Of a stretch of DNA of 64,000 nucleotides, positions 33,384-41,811 are shown in pieces (position 1 is the stretch's first letter; every line of letters begins with the position of its first letter). The notes under the pieces were generated by a model. The model saw only the letters and a list, made by a program, of their open reading frames with translations, ran no database searches and had not been told where the DNA came from. Source of the stretch: Hyphobacterium sp. CCMP332 (lineage in GTDB: Bacteria > Bacteroidota > Bacteroidia > Cytophagales > CCMP332); assembly GCA_014323545.1 (NCBI GenBank), contig CP058647.1, positions 2,706,001-2,770,000 of the forward strand. Direction: 5' to 3'. Made by a program: the position numbers and the translations under genes.

Positions 33384-34935
33384 TTACGTTCATATCAAGT
33401 CAGGGTTTAAGAATCTTACTGACTTCAAGATTGATTTGGATCAAGGAGAGCGAGAAACTGTGTTACTTGGGTTGAATGCAACTGGGAAATCAAACTTTCT
33501 AGAAGCACTCGTAATCATATTCCGAGACTTGGACTTGGAGACACACAGTGGTCTTGAGTTTACAATCCGATATGAATGTAGAAGTCATGATATTGAGGTG
33601 GACTTTGAAAAAAAATCTGGTTATACGTTCATCGTAGATAGAGCCAAGCTGAAGTCAAAGTCAGAATTTTTTAAGTTGAAAGAAACTTACCTACCAAAGC
33701 ATGTTTTTGTCTATTACTCTGGTATCAACAATCGGATGTCAGACCTATTTAATCCACACCTGAGGAAGTATTACGAGCGCATCACTTCAGACGATTCTCA
33801 ATATTCAGAATTCAATGAAATTCCAAGAATTTTCTTGGTAGACAATATTCACGGGAGTATGGCCCTGGTGGCCTTCTATTTATTTCAGGAAAGAGAAAAG
33901 GAGACACTTAAGTTCTTAAAAGATGAATTGGGAATTCTTGATTTTGGCTCTGCTTTATTTGCACTAAAGAAACCTAGATGGGCAAAGGAATCAATTGAAG
34001 AAGATCGCTTTTGGGGCTCAAAAGGTTTGGTGCGCAGGTTTTTAGATGATCTATGGCTTTTTTCCCTTGCACCCATCAACAATAGAGAGGGCTACTTTCC
34101 AAATTACAAACATTCCGAGACTCAGGATCGGTGGTACTTGTACATAAAAGACAAACAGACTTTTATGGACCTAAAGGAATTTAAGTATTCAGATAAAACT
34201 AACTTCTTCAATGCACTTAACAGTCTGGATATCTCCGACTTGATTCATGAGCTTAGAATCAATGTAGTAAAGGAGGTTAAATCAGGTGAGATACCAAATA
34301 AAGAGCTTAGTGAAGGAGAAAAGCAACTACTAACTGTATTGGGAATGCTCAAATTTACAAGGGATGATGAAGCATTAATTCTATTAGATGAACCGGACAC
34401 TCACCTCAATCCAATGTGGAAATGGAAGTTCCTGGATTACATAGATGATGTAGTCAAAAGACCTGAAAGCACACAAATCATATTTTGCTCACATGACCCA
34501 TTGGTTATCGGAAATATGGAAAAGAGCCAAGTTCAGATCTTTAAGCGAGATGGTGAAGGTAAAACCCAAACACATCAACCAAGAAGAAGTCCAAAAGGAC
34601 TAGGAGTAGCAGGAATACTTACCAGCGAGATGTTCAACCTTCCAACCACGCTAGATTCAGAAACTCAGGACTTAATCAACGAACGTAATATTCTGCTTTT
34701 CAAGGAATCAGAGGGAAAAATGAATGAACAGGATATGGTTAGATTGAAAGAATTGTATGAAATTCTGAACTCACAAGGGTTTTCTCAGATCTTCAAAGAT
34801 CCGCTTTATACTGAGTTTGTCAAAGCTTATGAGAAAGACCAAAAAGAATCTAAACCAGTTACGATCTCAACTGCTGAATCAAAAGAAAGTAAAGCACTTG
34901 AAATTGTCAGGAAGATGAAAAAGGATGAGAAATGA
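33373..34935 (+). CDS. AAA/ABC-type ATPase embedded in the type I operon (PtuA/RloA-like)
   Basis: 520 residues from the ATG at 33373, where the domain begins (MRIDYVHIKSGFKNL); a longer frame from 33205 lies inside hsdS. Walker A LLGLNATGKSNFLEAL is at about 28-43, the signature LSEGEKQLLTVLGML near 312, Walker B ALILLDEPDTHLNP near 333 and a switch His in FCSHDPLVIG near 372. This is the SMC/OLD-like layout of AAA_15/21 proteins. With the next gene's HNH nuclease it resembles the Septu pair PtuA/PtuB; ATPases called RloA occur in type I loci of Campylobacter. It probably senses phage attack and controls the HNH partner. Ends overlap both neighbours. Confidence 0.85.
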   Translation: MRIDYVHIKSGFKNLTDFKIDLDQGERETVLLGLNATGKSNFLEALVIIFRDLDLETHSGLEFTIRYECRSHDIEVDFEKKSGYTFIVDRAKLKSKSEFFKLKETYLPKHVFVYYSGINNRMSDLFNPHLRKYYERITSDDSQYSEFNEIPRIFLVDNIHGSMALVAFYLFQEREKETLKFLKDELGILDFGSALFALKKPRWAKESIEEDRFWGSKGLVRRFLDDLWLFSLAPINNREGYFPNYKHSETQDRWYLYIKDKQTFMDLKEFKYSDKTNFFNALNSLDISDLIHELRINVVKEVKSGEIPNKELSEGEKQLLTVLGMLKFTRDDEALILLDEPDTHLNPMWKWKFLDYIDDVVKRPESTQIIFCSHDPLVIGNMEKSQVQIFKRDGEGKTQTHQPRRSPKGLGVAGILTSEMFNLPTTLDSETQDLINERNILLFKESEGKMNEQDMVRLKELYEILNSQGFSQIFKDPLYTEFVKAYEKDQKESKPVTISTAESKESKALEIVRKMKKDEK

Positions 34936-35819
34936 TATTTATTGATATAGATAAACTTTCGGTCGAAAAAAAGTGGCTCGATAAGTCAAAAGAACTGTTG
35001 CAGGATCTATCTAAAGCTGTGGATTCGGAAGCTAGGAAAAAAATCATTGATAAGGTATCCAGTCAGAAACACTGGAAGCAACTCAAACCTGCCTTGAAGG
35101 CATTATCCTACGGTAAATGCTGGTACTCGGAAGCTCGTGAAATTTACTCTCATTATCACGTTGATCATTTCCGTCCTAAAAAACAGGCAGTTGATGATGT
35201 CTCTGGTAAAAAGATAATACGTGATGGATACTGGTGGAAGACTTTTGACCATTGCAATTATCGCATAGCAGGAAGTGTGGGAAATACGGCAAAATCTGAC
35301 CATTTCGCTGTAAAAAGGAATTGCGCTACCTGCCCTGATGACGACTGTGATGATGAAATATTTTACTTATTAGACCCAACAAGGCCAAATGACCCTAAAA
35401 AACTTACAGTAAATGAAAATGGATCTATGAGTCCATCAAATCCAAATGTTGATCATTGGGATAACCTTCGTGCCTCATATACTATCGACAAGCTTGATTT
35501 AAATTATGAAGATTTAATGGAAGAGCGGAAGGTCAAATGGAGTATAGTAAATAGGCTAGTCAATGAGGTAGATCAACTAGACCGAGAATACAACGAAAAT
35601 CCTAGTGCAAGTCGCGAAGAGAGATTAGTCGCAAAATTAGAAGAAGTAAGAATATTACTGGCTCCATGCGAAGAACTATCATCAACTGTAAAAAGCTGTC
35701 TTAAAGCATCTAGGAGGGATTGGGCATTAGAACTTCTTACGGAGAATATTGATGTTGATAAATACTGTAAAGATTACGTAATACCTGAAGAAAAGGAGGA
35801 AGAAGATGACAACAAGTAA
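34932..35819 (+). CDS. HNH-type nuclease partner (PtuB-like)
   Basis: 295 residues. YGKCWYSEAREIYSHYHVDH then FRPKK (about 60-84) is the first half of an HNH site as in PtuB-like nucleases, where a His-Phe-x-Pro-Lys motif follows the metal cysteines. Later CATCPDDDC (near 130) gives a further Cys cluster, and PNVDHWDN is a second His/Asn region. The usual CxxC of the first knuckle is CxxS here. A helical C-terminal domain (about 195-280) may bind the ATPase. The start overlaps the ATPase stop by 4 bases and the end overlaps hsdM by 14, so expression is coupled. Confidence 0.8.
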   Translation: MIFIDIDKLSVEKKWLDKSKELLQDLSKAVDSEARKKIIDKVSSQKHWKQLKPALKALSYGKCWYSEAREIYSHYHVDHFRPKKQAVDDVSGKKIIRDGYWWKTFDHCNYRIAGSVGNTAKSDHFAVKRNCATCPDDDCDDEIFYLLDPTRPNDPKKLTVNENGSMSPSNPNVDHWDNLRASYTIDKLDLNYEDLMEERKVKWSIVNRLVNEVDQLDREYNENPSASREERLVAKLEEVRILLAPCEELSSTVKSCLKASRRDWALELLTENIDVDKYCKDYVIPEEKEEEDDNK

Positions 35820-37290
35820 CCTAGTAGCCAAAATATGGTCCTTTTGTGACACCTTGAGAGATGATGGTGTAAGCTATTCAGATTACCTGGAGCAGCTTAC
35901 ATTCTTGCTTTTCCTGAAGATGGCAGATGAGCAAGAAAAAGGACCACAGAAAAGAAAATCAGGTATTCCGGATAAATATAAATGGGAAAGCATTGCCACT
36001 AAGAGTGGACCTAAACTGGAAGCTCATTATATAGAGCTTCTGCGAGAGCTCGGAAAGGAAAAAGGTATGCTGGGCCAAATCTTTACCAAAGCCCAGAATA
36101 AGATTCAAGACCCTGCCAAGTTAGATCGTCTAGTCAAGATGATTGGCAAAGAAACCTGGGTCAGCATGGATGCCGATGTAAAAGGAGACATGTATGAGGG
36201 GCTTTTGGAAAAGAACGCACAGGATACTAAAAGTGGTGCTGGCCAGTATTTCACTCCTAGAGAATTGATTACCGCCATTGTAGAATGTGTAAGACCAGAA
36301 CCAAGAAAAACCATTGCCGATCCAGCTTGTGGAACAGGCGGTTTCTTTCTCTCCGCTTATGACTTCATCAACAACCGAGACAACTATAAGCTGGACAAAG
36401 AAGATGTTCGGTTTCTCAAAGAAGACACCTTTCACGGCTGGGAAATCGTAGCATCAACAGCCCGAATGAGTTTAATGAATCTTTTCCTTCATAACATTGG
36501 AGGACTAGATAAGGAGCCACCGGTGAAAAGAGAAGATGCCTTATTGACCAAACCAAGTGATCTATTTGATTATGTGCTGGCGAATCCACCTTTTGGCAAA
36601 AAGAGCAGCATTACCATCACCAATGAAGAAGGGAAAGAAGAAAAGGAAGACCTTAGCTACAATCGAAATGACTTTTGGGTAACTACTACCAACAAGCAGC
36701 TAAACTTTCTTCAGCACATTGTTTCCATGCTCAAAACCACCGGAAAAGCAGCTGTAGTGCTTCCTGATAATGTATTGTTCGAAGGAGGAGTAGGAGAGAC
36801 TGTTCGAAAAAAGCTGATGGAGAAGGTAGACCTACATACCATTCTACGCTTACCAACAGGAATTTTCTATGCCCAAGGGGTCAAGGCCAATGTGCTCTTC
36901 TTTGACGCCAAACCAGCCGCTAAAGATCCATGGACCAAAGAGGTATGGATATATGACTATCGAACAAACATCAGTCACACGCTGAAGAAAAGTCCGTTGA
37001 GGTATGAGCATTTGAAGGAATTTGTAGAACTCTACAATCCCAAGAATCGTCACGAGCGCAAGGAAACCTGGTCGGAAGAAAACAAAGAGGGCAGATGGCG
37101 TAAATATTCGTATGACGAAATACTAGCTAGAGATAAAACGAGTTTAGACATCTCCTGGCTTAGAGATGACAGCATGATTGACCTGGATAACCTTCCAGAA
37201 CCGGATATTTTAGCCGCAGAAATCATTGAAAACATTGAAGCGGCTTTGGAGAGTTTTAGGGATGTGGCTTTGAAATTAGAGAAACAATGA
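35806..37290 (+). CDS. hsdM: Type I DNA methyltransferase, M subunit
   Basis: 494 residues. The N-terminal HsdM helical domain (about 1-130, with SYSDYLEQLTFLLFLKMADE) precedes the catalytic domain: ADPACGTGGFFLSAYD near 169 (SAM-binding motif I) and VLANPPFGKKSS near 257 (NPPF motif IV, N6-adenine type). It methylates adenine in the sequence chosen by HsdS. It lies after the ATPase/HNH pair instead of next to hsdS, which is unusual for a type I locus, and its end overlaps the membrane-protein gene by 4 bases. Confidence 0.95.
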   Translation: MTTSNLVAKIWSFCDTLRDDGVSYSDYLEQLTFLLFLKMADEQEKGPQKRKSGIPDKYKWESIATKSGPKLEAHYIELLRELGKEKGMLGQIFTKAQNKIQDPAKLDRLVKMIGKETWVSMDADVKGDMYEGLLEKNAQDTKSGAGQYFTPRELITAIVECVRPEPRKTIADPACGTGGFFLSAYDFINNRDNYKLDKEDVRFLKEDTFHGWEIVASTARMSLMNLFLHNIGGLDKEPPVKREDALLTKPSDLFDYVLANPPFGKKSSITITNEEGKEEKEDLSYNRNDFWVTTTNKQLNFLQHIVSMLKTTGKAAVVLPDNVLFEGGVGETVRKKLMEKVDLHTILRLPTGIFYAQGVKANVLFFDAKPAAKDPWTKEVWIYDYRTNISHTLKKSPLRYEHLKEFVELYNPKNRHERKETWSEENKEGRWRKYSYDEILARDKTSLDISWLRDDSMIDLDNLPEPDILAAEIIENIEAALESFRDVALKLEKQ

Positions 37291-38093
37291 ATTTCTGGGA
37301 TTATATCTGGTATTTATTTCGCCCGATAATAGACAGGCTTTCTCGAATGTCGAGAAATATATTTTTTGTTCAGTGGTTAATCCAGATTAGACAAAGGTTA
37401 AATATAATTGTGGATTTAAATTACGATTTAGAGCAACAGGAAAATGGCATTGAAGATCATTCTAAAGAATATTATCCTAAATTCCATGATTGGAAAGATC
37501 AAGATAATGAAAAGTTAAAACTAGCTCTTGATCGTGCATGGCAAAATAGGGATTTTGAGATTAATAAATATTGGCAAAGAGCAGCGTATTTTTGGGGGTT
37601 TATTGTTTTGTTAATTGGTGGCTATTTGACATTAAAGAATTCAAATAAGGGGGAGGGTATTCTTGAGAAAAACTCTGAATTTGAATTATATATTATTCTT
37701 TTGGGCATCATTTTCAGTCTTGCTTGGTACTTAGTTAACCTCGGAAGTAAGCGCTGGCAAGAGAATTGGGAAGGGCATATCGATGCATTAGAGAATGAAA
37801 TTACGGGTCCAATCTACAAGACCCTTTATAAAACTGGAACATTTTATTCAGTATCAAAAATTAATAGCATTCTGAGCTTCTCAATACTAATTGCCTGGTT
37901 TGGATTGTTTATAAGGTTTTTCACTGATCCAAAACAAAATAAATATGAATTTATTGATTTTGAATTAGATTTTTCATTTACTATAGCCCTACCAATATTT
38001 ATTTCAATTTGGATTTGTATTCAGCTTATCAAAACGGGAAAAAACTCCTTTAAAGAAAAAAAGGGTTATTTTTTACAAAGACCAAGTAAATAA
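37287..38093 (+). CDS. Four-helix membrane protein coupled to hsdM (RipA-like)
   Basis: 268 residues. Helices lie near 97-117, 132-151, 193-212 and 228-250. The soluble start contains a Lys/Asp-rich segment. NRDFEINKYWQRAAYFWGFI and SKRWQENWEGHIDALENEI match, by recollection, the pattern of the RipA family of octameric membrane proteins; this is the weakest family call in the operon. The ATG overlaps the hsdM stop (ATGA), so it is made with the restriction system. A membrane effector or an anchor at the site of DNA entry is possible. Confidence 0.65.
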   Translation: MNFWDYIWYLFRPIIDRLSRMSRNIFFVQWLIQIRQRLNIIVDLNYDLEQQENGIEDHSKEYYPKFHDWKDQDNEKLKLALDRAWQNRDFEINKYWQRAAYFWGFIVLLIGGYLTLKNSNKGEGILEKNSEFELYIILLGIIFSLAWYLVNLGSKRWQENWEGHIDALENEITGPIYKTLYKTGTFYSVSKINSILSFSILIAWFGLFIRFFTDPKQNKYEFIDFELDFSFTIALPIFISIWICIQLIKTGKNSFKEKKGYFLQRPSK

Positions 38094-38167
38094 TCAAATG
38101 GATTTTTATGGACTTAATAAAAGTAAATTTGTAGAAATCACCAACGCCCCATTCATACTAAATAGGC

Positions 38168-39463
38168 TTATTCAATCAATGGTGAACACATTTCATAGTT
38201 GACCAGTCTATCTCTCATTTTTGCTTTGGAATTAAAATTTCTTGAAATATTTCTTACTATGTCGCTGTAGTTGTTATATACTTTTTGATCATTTTGATTT
38301 TTCCATTGATAATAGTAGGGCTTGATAAATGCGCAGTTGTCATGCTCAAATATTGTATTCAACAATGTTCTATCGGATATTCCACAGGAATGCCCCATAA
38401 TCAATACATGGAAGAAATCACTTTCGATAAATTCTAAAAGTCTTTTATAGTTGTTTCGGTTTGAGTACTGAATTGATTTAATAAATTCCAAATACTTGTT
38501 ATCATTTAAATATTCAATTCTTTTATACTGCTCATCCAACTCATCTCCGAATCCAAAAATGATCGGATTGTCATCATTTGGATAAATTGAACCATGAATT
38601 TGAATAGGCATGACACTTGGACTTCTTACTTCAACCAATCTATTGAGATTAGGTTTAATATAATTTAGATGAGTTGAGGTGTAATTAAAATTTAATAACA
38701 AGGTTGTATTCGGATTAAAGTCAAAATGTGCTTTACCTTGCTCTGAAAACATATAAGTTTTCAAACGATTTTTAGGATCATGAGAATGGTGAATTTGATC
38801 AATGATTTCCCTTTTTTTTCCTGGAATTTTGATTCTGTTTTCATAATTATCTCTAACCGAAGACAGGCTGTCTTTTAAAAGTTCAAATTCTTGATTTGAA
38901 AGCTTCTCGATTGAATCTAAGGATAAATTTTTTAATTCAGTCGGATGAAACATATGATCATTTAACTGAGATTTGATTCTTGGATTATCGAGTTTGTATT
39001 CTGACTCAACTTTGGTCAAATATTCATTTAAAAGAAGAATCGTATTATGGAAGTCAGAGTTCAGATCACCAATTGTGTACTTTTGGACATTGGAACCAAT
39101 AGGAGCTTCTTTTTTGCGTGTATCAATTACTCTATTTAGCTCATTATAAAATTCTTGTTCAATGTCCACCCATAATTCAATGTGAGATTTTTTTAGGATA
39201 TTCCAGAAAAATCGATTCTTAATGATCAAACCAGAATTAAAATCTTCTAGAATTTTTGATAACTGAGTAATTGAAGCATTCTGTAAATGTCGATAAGGTA
39301 TTTGTCTAATTGCTAATTCATCATTTTCAAACGGATGTCCAATTGGTGTTTCTTTTAGCCTTAGAATAAGCTGTTCCCAATAGTGGTTTATAAAGTCTCT
39401 ATATCTGGTTTTAAGACCATGGGCTAAATCGAAACCATTACCTATGAGAATTATTCTATTCAT
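38168..39463 (-). CDS. abiH: AbiH family abortive-infection protein
   Basis: 431 residues. IILIGNGFDLAHGLKTRYRD at the N-terminus is the AbiH signature, a nucleotide-binding-like glycine loop, and HVLIMGHSCGISDRTLLN near 350 is the conserved C-terminal motif. AbiH proteins block phage growth by an unknown mechanism. The gene is convergent with the restriction operon (74-base gap) and lies after the TIR-like group on the same strand. Confidence 0.87.
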   Translation of the reverse strand: MNRIILIGNGFDLAHGLKTRYRDFINHYWEQLILRLKETPIGHPFENDELAIRQIPYRHLQNASITQLSKILEDFNSGLIIKNRFFWNILKKSHIELWVDIEQEFYNELNRVIDTRKKEAPIGSNVQKYTIGDLNSDFHNTILLLNEYLTKVESEYKLDNPRIKSQLNDHMFHPTELKNLSLDSIEKLSNQEFELLKDSLSSVRDNYENRIKIPGKKREIIDQIHHSHDPKNRLKTYMFSEQGKAHFDFNPNTTLLLNFNYTSTHLNYIKPNLNRLVEVRSPSVMPIQIHGSIYPNDDNPIIFGFGDELDEQYKRIEYLNDNKYLEFIKSIQYSNRNNYKRLLEFIESDFFHVLIMGHSCGISDRTLLNTIFEHDNCAFIKPYYYQWKNQNDQKVYNNYSDIVRNISRNFNSKAKMRDRLVNYEMCSPLIE

Positions 39464-39542
39464 ATCATTTAAACATTCATAACTTAATTACCTTCAACTT
39501 GTCCTCGCCCGCCTGCTCAACATGTAGACTTGCAAAAAGAGT

Positions 39543-39737
39543 TTAAATATCACCATAGTATTTTTTAGTCCAATATTTATAAAATACACTTGAGTCCAAT
39601 TCAATCGCCTGAGTATTTGATAGCAACGGCTTTAATTCCATAATTTGAAGAGGTGGCATATACCTTATTTCCAACCAAAACCCCATCTTTGAACTACCCA
39701 ATGCAGAAGTGAGAAAATATCTTTTAATGAATATCAA
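39543..39737 (-). CDS. Possible small protein, unknown function
   Basis: 64 residues from a TTG at 39737, 4 bases after the stop of the TIR-like gene. The composition is protein-like (for example LTSALGSSKMGFWLEIRYMP) but has no motif. No ATG start is available near the N-terminus. It may be a third member of the DUF2188/TIR-like operon, or a chance frame. Confidence 0.35.
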   Translation of the reverse strand: MIFIKRYFLTSALGSSKMGFWLEIRYMPPLQIMELKPLLSNTQAIELDSSVFYKYWTKKYYGDI

Positions 39738-39741
39738 TTTG

Positions 39742-40392
39742 TTATTTTAACCAGGTTTTAACTTCATCAATAAAATCAGGAATCGTCAGTTCATTGATTT
39801 CAGACGAGGCAAATTTTTCGGCCTCAGTGGAATTATGGGTGCCTGCGTATTTATTCATTTTAGTTCTAAATAAATCCGTGTTGAAATCGATAAAATCTGA
39901 ATATACTTTTTCTGAACCATTTAAATCTCTTAAACCAACTGTTTCTGAAAACCAAGACCTTATGCATTCAATCAACTGGCCTGGATTGTCTTTGTGATTC
40001 TTAATATCCATGCCATTTATGTCTGAAATGGCTTTCATATAATCGTATTTCTCTGACTCAAGAATTAAAGACCTTTTGTCATTATAATTCGGATGAAATC
40101 GTCGAAGTCCGTAATCTATACCTAATTCGAATGGCATATTTAACCTGAAGTATTCATTGGCTGATTTGGCCTGGAGCCTGGATATATCATGAATGGCATA
40201 TCTTGATTCTTGAATTAATCGAGTTATTTTCTCCAATCTGGATAATCCAGAATCTGAAGATTCTAAGGCTAATCTTGGATTGAATTTAAAATAGAGAATT
40301 GTAAAAAGAAGTGTTTTTAAAAGTTCAAAATACTTATCATCAAATGGGCAATTGATGAAAACATTTTGGTTGTAATCTTTAGGTTTTGGCAC
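39742..40392 (-). CDS. TIR/deoxyribosyltransferase-like protein
   Basis: 216 residues. QNVFINCPFDDKYFELL near 9-25 is a first strand and loop; GLSRLEKITRLIQESRYAIH then DISR (near 50-72) and MPFELGIDYGLRRF near 85-98 carry an Arg/Glu set like the strand-helix plan of TIR and nucleoside deoxyribosyltransferase folds, where the Glu attacks the N-glycosidic bond. I infer a possible NAD- or nucleotide-cleaving effector; this is structural pattern matching, not a firm family call. Its start shares one base with the stop of the DUF2188 gene, and it lies beside abiH. Confidence 0.6.
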   Translation of the reverse strand: MPKPKDYNQNVFINCPFDDKYFELLKTLLFTILYFKFNPRLALESSDSGLSRLEKITRLIQESRYAIHDISRLQAKSANEYFRLNMPFELGIDYGLRRFHPNYNDKRSLILESEKYDYMKAISDINGMDIKNHKDNPGQLIECIRSWFSETVGLRDLNGSEKVYSDFIDFNTDLFRTKMNKYAGTHNSTEAEKFASSEINELTIPDFIDEVKTWLK

Positions 40393-40631
40393 TAATGTTT
40401 TTTATCACGTGGTGGAAAAGGATCATTTCCATATGAATTTCTATTTTGAATTGTTCCGTCTTTTTTGTGAATAAAAAGTTCCGTTTTTTCGTTTTTGCTT
40501 ATCGCTCGACCATATTTGATAGCTTTCTCTTTAGTTTCAAATATTCGTGATGATCTTGTGGATCCAGATTTTTTCACTGACCATCCTCCACTTTTTTGAG
40601 ACGGGATTACATGATTAGATTTCTTTGCCAT
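40392..40631 (-). CDS. DUF2188 domain protein
   Basis: 79 residues. NHVIPSQKSGGWSVKKSGS, then a region with RIFETKEKAIKYGRAISK and ELFIHKKDGTIQNRNSYGND, matches the DUF2188 pattern (short beta hairpin, helix, beta hairpin). Its role is unknown; such proteins are often beside defence or mobile genes. It is the first gene of the pair with the TIR-like protein, which starts at its last base, so it could be the antidote or a regulator. Confidence 0.75.
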   Translation of the reverse strand: MAKKSNHVIPSQKSGGWSVKKSGSTRSSRIFETKEKAIKYGRAISKNEKTELFIHKKDGTIQNRNSYGNDPFPPRDKKH

Positions 40632-40642
40632 ATTTATTTTTA

Positions 40643-40659
40643 GTTATTATAAAAATAAC
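40643..40659. promoter_or_regulatory. Inverted repeat before the DUF2188 gene
   Basis: GTTATT and AATAAC arms flank ATAAA, 12 bases before the DUF2188 ATG. It could be a small operator for self-regulation. AT-rich context makes the site weak. Confidence 0.3.
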
Positions 40660-41004
40660 CAATTTTAAAAATCTCAAGTTTCATTTTAATATTTTTTTAT
40701 CAAAATAAACTTTATTTTGCGTTAGCGATTCTTAATCAGACAACTCCTAATTCGGGATAGGTTTTTTTATCAGGCAATCGTACTTTTTATTCCATATTGT
40801 TTATTGACTTAACTTTCTTCCAAATACAGAATCCTTCACCATCGCTCTGCGCCAGGCGGCCAAAGGGCTAAGCTGCATGGTTTAATGTGAAAACAATTTG
40901 GAGCATTAATAAATTGATTAGGAGTAGGAAATGCAGTTTTGATATTTTACAATAGCTTCACATACAACACTTCAACGGTTAAACAGTTAAACGTCTTTTG
41001 ATAA
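40660..41004. other. Intergenic region at the end of the defence island
   Basis: AT-rich sequence with no open frame worth calling. A short GC-rich part (CTCTGCGCCAGGCGGCC, near 40845) could belong to a decayed repeat. The repeat modules start near 41005. Confidence 0.4.
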
Positions 41005-41161
41005 TCTAAAATTTCTGGATACCCTTGCCTGCCGAAGCTTATTTATCTACCATAGCTTTAGCGAAGGTAGAAGCGTAGGCAGGCGGGGATTTCTCCTATT
41101 GGGGCGGATTTCTTTGTTTGTTATTAAAAGAGGCTGAATGTCACACATTGCATTGACGGCC
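41005..41161. repeat. Modular repeat element next to the tandem array
   Basis: Modules in order: CTAAAATTTCTGGATACCC; a long hairpin CTTGCCTGCCGAAGC...GCGTAGGCAGGCGGGG (41022-41082); then GGATTTCTTTGTTTGTTATT and GAGGCTGAATGTCACACATT GCATTGACGGCC. The first and last modules recur at 47.1 and 48.8 kb with a different hairpin between them. Confidence 0.75.
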
Positions 41162-41776
41162 CCCCTGAAGGACTCTTCGAGCCTTCATGACTTAAATTAT
41201 TTAAACGGAATATCTCAAATTGTGACTATGGCCGCCCTGAAGGACTCTTCGAGCCTTCATGACTTAAATCATTTAAACGGAATATCTCAAATTGTGACTA
41301 TGGCCGCCCTGAAGGACTCTTCGAGCCTTCATGACTTAAATTATTTAAACGGAATACCTCAAATTGTGACTATGGCCGCCCTGAAGGACTCTTCGAGCCT
41401 TCATGACTTAAATCATTTAAACGGAATATCTCAAATTGTGACTATGGCCGCCCTGAAGGACTCTTCGAGCCTTCATGACTTAAATTATTTAAACGGAATA
41501 CCTCAAATTGTGACTATGGCCGCCCTGAAGGACTCTTCGAGCCTTCATGACTTAAATCATTTAAACGGAATATCTCAAATTGTGACAATGGCCGCCCTGA
41601 AGGACTCTTCGAGCCTTCATGACTTAAATTATTTAAACGGAATATCTCAAATTGTGACTATGGCCGCCCTGAAGGACTCTTCGAGCCTTCATGACTTAAA
41701 TCATTTAAACGGAATATCTCAAATTGTGACAATGGCCGCCTGAAGAGCTCTTCGAGCTTTCAGGGCGGGCCTATGA
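41162..41776. repeat. 72-bp tandem repeat array, 8 copies plus a terminal variant
   Basis: Eight units of exactly 72 bases begin with TGAAGGACTCTTCGAGCCTT at 41166, 41238, 41310, 41382, 41454, 41526, 41598 and 41670; a variant ninth (41741) closes with AGCTTTCAGGGCGGGCC. Each unit holds a hairpin (TGAAGG-A-CTC / GAG-CCTTCA) and the core TTTAAACGGAATATCTCAAA. Copies alternate TTATTTAAAC and TCATTTAAAC, so the true unit is a 144-bp dimer. The 72-base period keeps a frame open, giving a false 201-residue ORF. The same core occurs singly in reverse orientation at 17.7 and 19.4 kb. Confidence 0.9.
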
Positions 41777-41811
41777 ACAATACTTTTGGGTGGGCGCTTG
41801 GGACTAGGATA

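Noticed and set aside
41138-41743. A 201-residue open frame made of repeated 24-residue units
   Set aside because: The frame is open only because the DNA repeat is 72 bases. Its start lies in a dispersed non-coding module that recurs at 47.2 and 48.8 kb, and the unit matches hairpin repeats in other frames and orientations elsewhere.
41162-41776. CRISPR array
   Set aside because: The units are contiguous and nearly identical with no variable spacers, and no cas gene is nearby.
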